Positions 35,195 through 45,299 of a stretch of 64,000 nucleotides of DNA are shown piece by piece. A model generated the notes under the pieces. It worked only from the letters and a program-made list of their open reading frames with translations, was not told where the DNA came from and did not search any database. Source of the stretch: Symmetrospora coprosmae (Eukaryota > Basidiomycota > Cystobasidiomycetes > Symmetrosporaceae); contig VUYT01000010.1 of NCBI GenBank assembly GCA_008802785.1, positions 248,001 to 312,000 on the forward strand. The letters are read 5' to 3'. Numbering within the stretch: position 1 is the first letter of the stretch; each line of letters starts with the position of its first letter. A program made the translations under genes and the position numbers.

Positions 35195-35816
35195 CTTGAT
35201 CCGCAAAGCTCGGCTGCTGCGTCAGGCGAAACAGCAGCACGTCAAAGGATGAGAGCAGTGAGAGCAGGAGGACGAGCGTCGAGATGTCTTGGGTGGAGCG
35301 CGCGTCAGTCGTGTCAAGTCTGGCAACCCCCGCGCCAGCGAGTCAGTGCGTGCATCACTGGCAACGCCCTCCGGGTATGGCCCGCGTGGGAATGGCGCAC
35401 TGAGACAAAAGCGCGACCGAGAAGAAGTGAGTATCAAGCGCGTGGTTTCGCTGTTTCAGTCGCTGCTCGGGGCTTGCGCTATTGCGGGTGGTAATGCAAG
35501 CGCACGCTCCCAGCGCTTCCTGGCATGGCGCACCCGTCGAGAACTGGTGACGGCTTCCTTGACAGAGCGCGGTGAAGAGTACTGCAGAGCAGCGAAGAAG
35601 CGCTGCGTTGCTGCATATGTCCACAGCGCTGACACCGTCTCGATACGCTATACAAGAGCGAAGGCGAAGAAGAGTTTGGACTGCGACTCACTCTCCGACA
35701 GGGGGGCTCTGCAGCCGATCTCACACTCAGGCCCATAACCACATCGGGGGAAGAGGTTATCATGCTAATAACACCATACACGTCCTAAAGGTCACAGCGC
35801 AGTCCAGAGAAGTCTT
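35195..35816. other. Intergenic between ABC paralogues, 622 bp
   Basis: Promoter of paralogue B and 3' flank of paralogue A. Small open frames are present on both strands without domain signal. I found no ABC-derived fragment here, unlike at 40372-40551. Confidence 0.45.
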
Positions 35817-38800
35817 CTAACGCCGGCTCGCAGCCACTTCCGAAGTAGTGTCAATGGCGGAGCTGGCAGGCTCGTCAATGACCACAAGCGACGCTTGGGA
35901 GGCTTCAATGCTGTCCGCTGCAGCACGTTCCTCTGGAGCTCCTGCTGTGCTATCGCTGGCATCCCCCTTCTCCCCCGCCTGCTCCTCCTCGACTCCTTCC
36001 GTTTGGATGGCAACTTCCTTGCTGTTGGCCCCGGCGGAAGACGTCTCGCGATACATGGTCGCATACTCTCCGTTGAGCTTCATGAGCTCCTGGTGTGTGC
36101 CATTCTCGAGAACTTTGCCCTGTGCGAGGGGAAAGAGCAGCTGGTCAGTCCGGAGCGCGTTCTCGGGCGAGTTCAGCCAGGTGCGCCACCTCACCTTCTT
36201 CATGAACAGGATCCGGTCACTCCTCGCAGCCAGATGGAATCGGTGCGTGACGGCAATCATGGTCATCCTGGATCGCTTGAGCAGGAACTTCTTGAAGATG
36301 TCGGCCTCGCTCATTGGATCGAGCGCTGCCGAGAACTCATCCAGGATGAGGAGGTCCACGTCCTTGCGCAGGAATGAGCGTGCCATGACGACTTTGGCCC
36401 ACTCTCCACCAGAGAACTTGGCATTCTCGTCCGAAGAGCTCTCGTCCTCGGCATTCGGGTCATAGCTGTCGGCGAGAATCTCCTTTTCGGACGGGTGGAT
36501 GTCGGGCAGCTTGGTCTTGATGGCTCGCGCGAGGCGCTTCTGCAGCTCTTTGGCGGAAGGGGTTGCTGCTGTCTTCTTGGCGGAGTCGAGGATCACAGAG
36601 TTAAGACTGGCAATGGCGGCGATGAGCGCCAGTCGTGTCTGCTCGTCCGTTGTCTCATCGACCTCCTTATCGTCATCGTCTCTGTAAAGGGTGGGAATTT
36701 TACGAGTCAGCTGCAGCTCAATGGCTCTACTCACGCAAAAGCTCAACTACAACCAAGACTCACTTGTCGTGATCTTCTTCTCGGTATTCCCCAAAGTATC
36801 TGTGGGCAATGGACGACGCAGCCCGGCACGTTAGCTTCCCGGTTCGGTACGCATATGCCACGGTAGAAGGGCCAAAGCATGTCGCGACAGAGCTATGCAT
36901 CGAGGGGATACGCACTTCTCTTCCCACTCGTCCATGTGATGAGCACGCTTCATGAGCTGGTCCACCGACACTGCGGTACCCCACCACCCCTGGCCCTGCA
37001 GCTCGGTGTCGTATCCGTACTTGAGTTTGCCGATGATCTCGATCGCGCCAGATGCCTCGACAGCTTCTTCAATCTCCTCGTCTGTAGCATCGATGCGTCC
37101 CATCCTGATAAACTCGCGGATGTTCCTGCAAGATGGTCGACGGTGCGCAGAGTGAGCGAGGGCACGCAAGAAGCGTGTGAGCAGTCGAAACAGACGCGTT
37201 GCACTCACACGTCCGTCTTCGGAGTTACCTGGAACAGCATGCTGATCTTTTGGTAGAGCTCCTCAGGATCATAGGCGGTTATGTCCTCGTTGTTGATAAA
37301 GATGGTGCCCGAGTCTACGCATGGTATACGGGCTGCTCAGCCATTGCGCTTGGATGGCGGCACACACATAATGGACAGACTCACCGGGATCGTGCAGTCG
37401 GACGAGCAGGGCGATCAGGCTCGATTTGCCTGACCCGGAAAAGCCGACGATACTGCAAAGCTCGCCAGCTTCGATCGTGAACGACACATCGTCTAGCGCT
37501 GGCTTCTTCTGGTGAGGGTACTTGAAGCTGACGTTCCGGAACTCGATTCTCATGCCAGTGCGCTTGAGCGGGGCATCCGCGACCAGAGTGACGTTGCTCT
37601 CTATTCTGGACATGGGCTGGCTGACGTTGTCGCCTTCGACGAGAGTGGCAGCATCGTCGTCGCCTGCCTGCGAGGCCGCTACAGAAGCGGCTGTGGCGCC
37701 CGAAGCGACAGCAGTGACGGCAGCGGCCGCAGCGGCCTCGACCACGTCAAGCGTGCCAGCGATTGAACGGTAGGGAATCGGATCCGCGCGAAGCTTGAGC
37801 TTTGGCTTGATCTCGTCAAGGCCGTAGTACTGGCGGATAGGCTCGCCGACCTTGACGATACCAGCAACACTTTCGAGGACATCGAAGATGGATCTGGAGA
37901 AACGTGAAGTGCTGTCGCGGAGCAGGTAGAGGTCGCTCATCGCCGCTGCGGCGTCTGCACCAGTCTCTTTCGGCCGCGCAATGGCTTGCAAAGCGAACAT
38001 GATGTAGAGGAGGTTGTCGTTGCCGCGGCGGAGAACCTCGAAGAAGCGTGCCAAGACGGGGCTCCTCCAAGCTTCACTGTAGACGTCTGGGGTATGGGGA
38101 AAGACGCGGTGATTTGCAGACCTGATCAGCGCGCGCACAGATGCAATAACCGCTCGAGCTATCTCACCTGGCTCCCTGGTTCCCACATCGCCCAGAGCCT
38201 CAACAGCCTTTCGATGCTCCGCCAGGTAGTACCCTCGCAGACCAAGCAGCTGATCTTGCGCGCCAGCCCTCTCGCTTAGCCTGATGCGACGGTTGCGTGA
38301 GCACGCGTGTCAGCATGGACCACAGCCAGGATGCTATAGACACACGCCAACTTACTTTCCCATGGTTGTCATGCGCCTGTATTTCTCGTCCGTGATGGCG
38401 AATTCCGTCTTCCAGAAAGCACTAGAGCGAATGAACGATCTGAACCCGAAGAGAAGGTTCGAGGCGAAGCTGAGTGCGGCGACACTTCCGTGGGTCCGAG
38501 CCATCTTGTAGACGAGGAGCCCCTCCGATACGAGTCCCGAAGTGTCGGCAACGATCTTACTGATGAGCTCGAGAAGGAAGGCCTGCCTCCAGTTATAGGC
38601 AAGTAGCTGATTAGCAGCTCTGATCTTGCCTTTGACTCTATAGGGGGCGGATAGCATGGGTCAGTCACGCTTGTGAGCAGGCTCGGTCTGTAAAACTCCT
38701 CACTTCTCGTCGGAGCTCGTGATGGAGTCGAAGCGGATGTGTGCCTTGAGGATGTGCTGTCTGACCAACGACCGGAAGCGATACTGAAGTCTGGCCTTGT

Positions 38801-39579
38801 TTTCCTCGAGCGGGCCTTCGAGCATCTTCTCCAGCACGTAGCCGATGATGTCGACTGATACTGCTTTGAGCATGGCTGCCTTGTCCAGTACGCGGGTCTC
38901 GAGCGCTTTTCGAGTGATCTCGGTCAGCTCCCATGTAGCCGAATACTGCCACGACGGGATGAGCTTGAGGAGGATGTTGCCAATCAGGTCTGCGTGGAGA
39001 TGAGCGAGAGTCTCAGTCTTTACACTGCCTCCTCAGAGTCCGACTGGCGGACTCGCACTCACAGCACAGGATGCGTCTTTTGCCCAGAGGACCGATGGTC
39101 TCCCTTGAGAAGCGGAAGAACAAGGGCCATAGAGTCCTGTAGTTCCTGTAGCGCTGCTTGAGTCCTTTGATGAAGCTGCCTCTGGACTCCTTCGGCCGTC
39201 CCAGGCGCTCAACGACAGAGTATATCTCTCCGTACTTCTTTACCTCGTAGGTGTAGGGCAGCTTCGGATGGTAACGGATCTCAAAGTCGGGCTGCACAGG
39301 CTTCTCGACGGCCTTGACGGATGCTTTGAGCGGAGCGTCCTTCTCCTCCTTCTTCTTGTTGTCTTTCTTGCTGTCATCCTTCTTCCCGTCGGCAGCTGCG
39401 CCTTCGAGCTGTTTCTCTGCCGTTGCCGTCACAGAGACGCTGACAGCAGCTTCACCAGTGGCAGCAGATGCAGCCTCCTTCTCGCTGACTACCTCTCCGG
39501 CTTTCTCAACCGTAGTCTCAAGCTTAACGTCGATTACTGTCGTACTGGCGTCGTTGGCTTTCTCGGTGGTGACTGCCAT
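35817..39579 (-). CDS. Half-size ABC exporter, paralogue A
   Basis: Tandem paralogue of the gene at 31962-35194. Ten exons on the minus strand: 39579-39063, 38989-38704, 38637-38356, 38280-38168, 38086-37385, 37314-37209, 37125-36916, 36799-36764, 36681-36195, 36119-35817, about 1013 residues. The N-terminus has a long Ala, Glu and Lys-rich extension (KKDDSKKDNKKKEEKD), then PDFEIRYHPKLPYTYEV. NBD: Walker A GFSGSGKSS, Q-loop LFQ, signature FSGGEWAK, Walker B LLILDEF, SAALDP, VTHR. The TMD has an Ala-rich insert (about residues 500-540) lacking in B. The pre-signature insertion is split by two extra introns and includes a 36-nt exon (36764-36799). Exons 2, 3, 4 and 6 are 286, 282, 113 and 106 nt, as in B, so the duplication copied the intron pattern. 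Confidence 0.86.
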
Positions 39580-40371
39580 GCTGTCCGGTACGGGGGCAGA
39601 GGCTCAAAACTGAGGGGAGGTGCGCGAGCAGACAGATGGTCGTGGTGCGGACGAGAGATGCGATAGGCGTCGCAGTAATGGCAGTGACTCCTCTCCGCTC
39701 ACTGCAGAGTACCGCCGAGTCAGAATGGCCCGTCGCTGGCGTCGATGCCGTCAGACAGCTGCGACAGTCCAGCAGGCTCAACGTCAGGAGCGAGCAGCTC
39801 TGCTCAGCAGACGAAGCCGTCCGACGGTGCGAGTCAGTCGTCAAGTCAAAGATGCTCAACGCGAAGCTCGCGCTTCACTGGGGTGGCTTTTGCAGGATCT
39901 TTGAGGGCCATTGTCCGGGCTGTCGGGGCGAGGTCACTCCGCTCTCCCTTTCAGACTCTGCGCCTCTAGCGGATGCGGAGCGGAGGATGCGGTGTCGTTG
40001 GATGACGAGTTCGAGCGTCCATGTCTGCTATCCAGGAGCACATGAGCATTCAATGACTTCACGACGGCTGGGTCGAGGACGGCGCGTCAGAGAGTTCGGT
40101 AGTCTTCGAGATTGGCTGCGGCAGGCTGGCAAGGTGCGAACATCGATAGCTGATCACCACTTCTGAATGTTGCAAGGAGCGCACTGATGGAGCCCTGCAG
40201 TGCAACGTTTGTTCGAAAGGTGCAGAGCCAAGAGGCTGCCAGAAGCCTGAGAGGCCAGAGTAGCTGCCGTTGCCTCTGTCACCCGCTTACAACAGTGCTA
40301 TGCCATCTACTCCCTCCTCGCGCGACCGTCGTGACGTATCCTTGCAGATGCTGAATCACTCTCATGCCGTG
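39580..40371. other. Intergenic, about 790 bp
   Basis: 5' flank of ABC paralogue A up to the ABC relic. Plus-strand open frames (39620-39904, 39636-40166) show no family features. No gene supported. Confidence 0.45.
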
Positions 40372-40551
40372 ACCTCCTGGAACCGGTACGTGCCATTCCT
40401 CATGATCTTGCCTTGATGTGCGCAGAGTCAGCCAGCGGCATACGCAGACGCAGCCGTCGCGCAAAGTTATGTACTCGCGCCTCACCTTGTTCATGATCGG
40501 GATGCCGTCTCTTCTTGCAGCGACACGGAGCCGATGGCTCACGGCAATCAG
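40372..40551 (-). pseudogene. ABC transporter NBD fragment (third copy, relic)
   Basis: On the minus strand, directly at the TrpRS stop codon, the sequence reads LIAVSHRLRVAARRD and IPIMNK, matching MIAVTHRFHLAARSD and ILFMKK of the ABC genes next door (about 12 of 22 identical). A gtgagg donor follows at the same place as in both paralogues. After the intron-like stretch comes GKIMRNGT (paralogues: GKVLENGT), then a stop at 40372-40374. The splice acceptor has decayed (caag in place of cacag), so the junction no longer keeps frame. No transmembrane part, Walker A or signature is present. It is therefore debris of a third ABC gene, now forming the 3' flank or UTR of the TrpRS gene. Confidence 0.7.
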
Positions 40552-41973
40552 TAGTAGTCCAATCCCACCGCCTTTCGCACCCTCTCCATCGTCTCGCCCG
40601 CCTTCTGCCGCGCCTTGTCCCTCCCTCTCCGCTCCACTTCCGCCAAGTACGCCTGATCGTCTCTGATTCTCCCAAACTCGCTCTGAAAGCGGACGAGCAG
40701 CGGCTCGAGCGCGTCGCCTACGGCCTCCTTGAGCTGCTTCATGGTCTTCCCTTGGAAATCAGCCTCGAGGGCTGCAGGCGGGCGGTCCGTCAGCCCGGAG
40801 AGGATCGAGAGGAGGTTCGACACGCCCGGCCGGTCCGCCGGCGAGTACGTCACGTCGGCGCGCGAGTCCGTCACTGCTGTGCGGAGCTTGTCGCGCGCGA
40901 GCGCAGGCGGGTCCGTCAGGAGGATGCGGGTGCGTGGGTCCGGATTGGATTTGGACATCTTTGCTGTTGGATCTCGCAGATTCAGGACGCGGGCTTGCGG
41001 GGCTGTCGCCATTCAGTGACGTCAGCTGCGGCCCTGCCCTCTTGAATGGTGCAACCCAAAGGCAGGACAGGACCCACTGTAGACGTGCCGCGGTATCGTA
41101 AAGACATCCTGCCGGAATGTCTTGTTGAATGAGGCGCCGAGATCGCGGACGAGCTCAATGTGCTGTCCCTGATCTTCCCCGACAGGCACCTCCGTCGCCT
41201 GGTACAGGAGGACATCGGCTGCCTGGAGGACGGGGTAGGCAAAAAGGCCGAGGTGGAGCATGGACTCGTCGACCTCTTCGACCGAGTTCGCGTTTCGTTT
41301 GGTTGCTATCCGGGACTGTGTCGGCGAAAGACAGGCGTTCAGCGGCGCTGTTACTGGCACTGGAAGGGACGCGCCGGCTGAACCCACCTTCCAAGTCGTC
41401 ATGCGCTGCAGCCGCCCGAACGGCGCGATGCAGTTCAGGTACCAGGCCAGTTCTGCGTGTTCAGGGACCTGCTCCTGGCGGAAGAGCGTGCACTTTTCCG
41501 GATCCAGGCCGAGTGCGAGTAAGGCAGCCAGCATGTCCCTGCTCTCTCTGCGGAGTTCTGCAGGGTCCTGCGGTAGGGTGATGGCGTGCAGCCCGACGAC
41601 CGAGTAGTAGATCGTTGGCCGCTCTTCCGCGCTCGAAGCACTGGCGAGCTCGTCCTGCATTGCGACCCAGTTCTTCATTGCGCCGAGGTAGTTTCCGAGC
41701 TGAACTGAAGGGAGAGCAGAGGCGCGTCTGCCGTCAGCTGGGGTGCGAGCGGGGAATACGACGACGACGACGACGTGCATGCGGGATCCCTGTTGGCTGT
41801 ATCCCAGAGAAGATGACCCTTTGCTGCTGCTGCTGCTGCTGCTTCCTAGATCGTGTCCCGGTGACGCTGAAGGAGCGCGTCCCGCTCGCCGCGCTGCCCG
41901 CCGAAGCCGAAACAGAGCACGAGCAGCAGCGCATCATCAGCGGCAGCATTGCCGGCGTCCGCACTGTCTGCAT
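40548..41973 (-). CDS. MSW1: Mitochondrial tryptophanyl-tRNA synthetase
   Basis: Class I synthetase of bacterial type charging mitochondrial tRNA-Trp. Four exons on the minus strand: 41973-41779, 41699-41388, 41315-41078, 41002-40548, about 399 residues. An Arg/Ser-rich N-terminus (GTRSFSVTGTRSRK) suggests a mitochondrial presequence, followed by seven Gln and then RVIFSGIQPTGIPH. Joining PTGIPH to LGNYLGAMKNW recreates the HIGH-type motif exactly, but needs a GC donor (41778-41777). Other blocks: QVPEHAELAWYLNC, GLFAYPVLQAADVLLY, PVGEDQGQHIEL, and KMSKS in AKMSKSNPD. The C-terminal helix ends VGLDYY. Start choices are 42048, 41973 or 41949. The gene is divergent from the Rad60-like gene 146 bp away and abuts the ABC relic. 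Confidence 0.92.
41823..41843 (-). repeat. CAG repeat encoding seven glutamines
   Basis: Seven consecutive CAG/GCT units code for Gln between the predicted presequence and the catalytic core of the mitochondrial TrpRS. A site for length polymorphism is likely. Confidence 0.8.
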
Positions 41974-42119
41974 CCTTGCGATGGGATGCGATGGAGCTGT
42001 GAGTGTGTGAGCGGGGTGCGACCCTTGCGATGAACTTGAGCGGAGCACAAGGATGGATGCTCAGAGTAGCCTTGCTTGCCTTCCGACTGTCCATCCATCC
42101 ATCCTCCATCAAACATGAC
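41974..42119. promoter_or_regulatory. Divergent promoter, MSW1 / Rad60-like
   Basis: 146 bp between opposed start codons. A ccatccatccatcc tract (42089-42102) lies just before the Rad60-like ATG. Nothing more specific is visible. Confidence 0.45.
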
Positions 42120-44982
42120 ATGGCTCGTCCGAGCAGGAAGGCTGTAGCACCAGCATCAGTGGGAGCAGTGATTGGTATCACAGACAGCGACAGCGACAGC
42201 GACGACAACGACCAGGAGAAGGGACGCAGTTCCGCCTCGAGGGCATCCGCGGCGACGGGGGTAGCAGCAGCGCGCAATAGTGGACAGAGAGGAGCAGCGA
42301 ACACACCAAGAGGCTCGCGCAGGACATCAAGCAACAAGGGAGCACCGCAGAGCTCGCCCGCCGCCTCGTCGACGACCCTGAGGGACCTGTCGGACGAGGA
42401 GAGGGACGTCGAACACGAGAGACGACGAGCGCCACCCAGTTCACCTCGCTTGGAGATGCGCCAGAGTGCCCCGACCGCGTCCACGTCGCGCGCAGCGAGT
42501 ACGAGCGCCAGCATCGCCTCCAAGCCGCGAGCTGCGACCAATGGACCGCCAGCTGGCAGCCCGGCGCAGTCCGGCAATAACAGGCGAGATTCGGAGCGCG
42601 ACTCTGACCTGGGCGAAGGCACCAGCCAGCTCAAAGCGAAGCCGAAGCCCACTGCAACAGCCAAGCCGCGAGCTAGGTCCTCTGTCAGCGCAGGGCCGAA
42701 TCCCAGAGCCAGCGCATCCGCATCAGTCTCGCCCGTCAAGCGCGCCTCTGCTGTACCTTCGGTCTCGCCTGCGAAGATGAAGCCAGCCAGGCGACCCACA
42801 CAGGGCGACAGCAGCAGTACAGACGACAGCGAAGCCGAGTTCTTCGCTATCAAACGCGGGGGCAAGGCCTCAACTGCCGGCAAGGGAGGGACGGCCAAAG
42901 CTGGGGCCAAAGGACCGTTCGGCAAACGTGAGTCAAGGCTGCGTTGGAGGTGCAGCCGATACCATTGTCAGCGGGGACACGACTGAGTTGATGGTGGCCT
43001 CGACACGCTTAGCGACGCCCGTACCCGCAGGTACAGGATCGCTAAAGGGCAAAGAGCGAATGTCGCAGAATGGTCAGGCCCGGCCGGCAAGGAATTACCA
43101 GGACACAGACTCCAGCAGCGAAAAGTCCGAGCACAGCAAGAGCTATTCCGACAGAGACGGAGACACAGACTCTGACGATGCAAAGGTCAAGGAGGCGAAG
43201 CGCAAGGCAGAAGCCAAGAGCAAGAGCAAGAGCAACCACAAGAAAAGCGCAGTAAAGACGGGAAAGCGGTCAGGCAATCCACTCAAGGGCATGGGCGACA
43301 GCACAGACGATCTGCTCTTGACGTCTTCGTCGCAGGAATCGGACGCAAATTCCGATGACCTGCGCGCTGCTCAAGCAAAGAAGGAGAAGCGAGCCAAGAA
43401 GCGCAAGTATGGTGCAGGCGACGATTTGGGGATGAGCGCGAAGCGGCAAAAGTCGAGGTCTCCGTCGCTCGAGATCGTAGTGCCGGAACACGTCATGGCT
43501 GCTGCGCTCAACGAGGTCGCACGGTGAGCTGATGTGGAGCAGCCTCCCGCGCAGCCACCGGAGCACAGGCTGATCGGCACATCCTGCAGGAACCGGCCAG
43601 TGAAGCGCGTTAGGGAGCCATCGCCTATCGTCGACGAGGACGGGCTCGACTTCGTCGACAAGATCATCTTCGAAGCTGGTGCCGCCCCGAATGGCCCCGC
43701 GCACGTCATCGGCACCGACTCACTGCCCGGCAGCCCCGTCCCGCCGGGTTCATCACCCGTGCGCGACCGCTCTCGATCCCGCTCGGCGAGCACCCTCCCT
43801 TATGGCCGACAAGCCTCCGCTTCCCTCGTCTTTGACAGTCAGCACGCAATACAGGCGCGCGCTTTGACGCCGGTGGTAGAGGAGGAGCCCGCGGAGAGGG
43901 AGGCTCGCCTCGGCCCAGTCGTGCAGATCCAGGTTGAAATGGTCTCGGATCCGCGCAACCCGCAGGTTGAGAGTAATGAGGGCAGTCGGCGGGCGTGGGA
44001 GGCGCCCATGCTCATCGATGTCCGACAGGTGCGTGCCAATCCCTCTCTCCTAGTTTCCGCATCGAGTTGACACACCATTCGTAAACGACTGACATGGCTG
44101 GTACTATGCTTGCTGCTGCCACAGAAAGAGAGTTTTGATGCTCTCTTCACCAGGGTAGCCGCACTCAAGGTGGATAGAGATTGCGCTCGTGGACATCGGA
44201 CGAGCACAGGTCTGACTTCCCTGATTCCTCTTTACCGCGCTGCCTTTCTGACACAGGGCATGCCTCGTCACGCTGTCTGTTTGACCTATGACGAGAAGAT
44301 GGTGTACTCCGTCGGCACACCGACTGCGCTCCGTATCGTCTCTGGGGCAACCTTCAAAGGCTATCACCGGTCTGCATATGACTACATCCAGCAGGAGCGA
44401 GAAGAGGCGCAGGTCCGCCGAGCGCGGGAGGCACAGGCAGCCTTCCTCGACAGAATCGCGGATGGGGCGGCTTCGGGCAAGTCAGCAGGGCGCAAGGCTA
44501 AGGGCGCCACACGCATGTTCGCGACTGGCGGCGGCAAGAAGGACTCTGCTATCGAGCTCGGCGATAGCGACGGTGATGCTGGGACAGGCGCCGGGCCAGG
44601 CAGCGACGATGAGATCGAGCTCGTGCGCACTACACAGCCAAGCGGTTCATCTGACGGTGTGGTCGCCGCGCAGGCGCGTGCGACGTCCTCCGTACCCGCT
44701 TCGGCTCCCACCGCTTCAGCAGCCGCCGCGCCAGTGCCCGCCGGCTTCCTGCGCCTCACGCTCCGCGACACGGCCAACCAGCGCGTCTGCGTCGCCGTCC
44801 CGCCCACCAAGACGGTCGGCGCGCTCATCAAGCACTACCTCAAGCAGGCTAAGCTGAGCCCTGGCCTGCTCGGCAGCAGCAAGCTCGTGTTTGATGGGGA
44901 AGAATTCGCGGCGGGGATGAGCATCGAAGATGCTGGGTTTGAGGATGAGGACACGCTCGATGTTAAGGTGCCCGCTCACTAA
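42120..44982 (+). CDS. esc2: SUMO-like-domain protein (Rad60/Esc2/NIP45 family)
   Basis: Members of this family guide sumoylation during replication and recombination repair through SUMO-like domains. Five exons: 42120-42927, 43031-43523, 43590-44028, 44125-44169, 44257-44982, about 836 residues. The first half is a low-complexity nuclear region rich in Ser, Asp, Lys and Arg (ITDSDSDSDDND, KKEKRAKKRKYG). A first degenerate SUMO-like fold spans VQIQVEM, FDALFTRVAAL, HAVCLTYDEKMVY and GTPTALRI. The second, C-terminal domain is clear: LRLTLRDTANQRVCVAVPP, LIKHYLKQ, KLVFDGEE, IEDAGFEDEDTLDVKV. There is no terminal Gly-Gly, as expected. Intron 4 (44170-44256) is 87 nt, in frame and stopless; it was removed because the join ALKGMPRHAV restores family spacing. 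Rad60 and Esc2 cannot be separated from the sequence alone. Confidence 0.82.
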
Positions 44983-45299
44983 GGGAGGGAGATTGGGAAG
45001 GGTGAGGGGTGCAGATGTGGGCGTGGGTGTAGCAGAGACCCGTCTTAGTCAGTGTTGGTGTTGTTGCGACTGCAACGGCAGTCGGTTTCGTGTTTGCTTG
45101 CAAAATGTTCCGGGACACTGAAGCTGGCCGGGCATCTGGATGGCTTCGTCCGAAGGTACCGCATTCGTTACGTCCCTCCATACGCGACCATGCCATCAGA
45201 TGCAAACGAGCCCAGCACCCGCGCTCCGCCCCGACTGCCGGTCGGCTCCGGACCTACTCCGAGGAAGCCTCCCTCCACCACTGCCAGCCAGCTCCTCGG
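44983..45299. other. Intergenic, 317 bp
   Basis: 3' flank of the Rad60-like gene and promoter/leader of the MFS gene. An ATG at 45190 opens a Pro-rich frame (MPSDANEPSTRAPPRLP) that is not in frame with the transporter. It could only be used with an extra intron for which I see no good splice sites. Confidence 0.4.

Noticed and set aside
39620-40166. Overlapping plus-strand frames in front of ABC paralogue A
   Set aside because: No domain, overlapping frames of similar length, consistent with GC-rich non-coding sequence.
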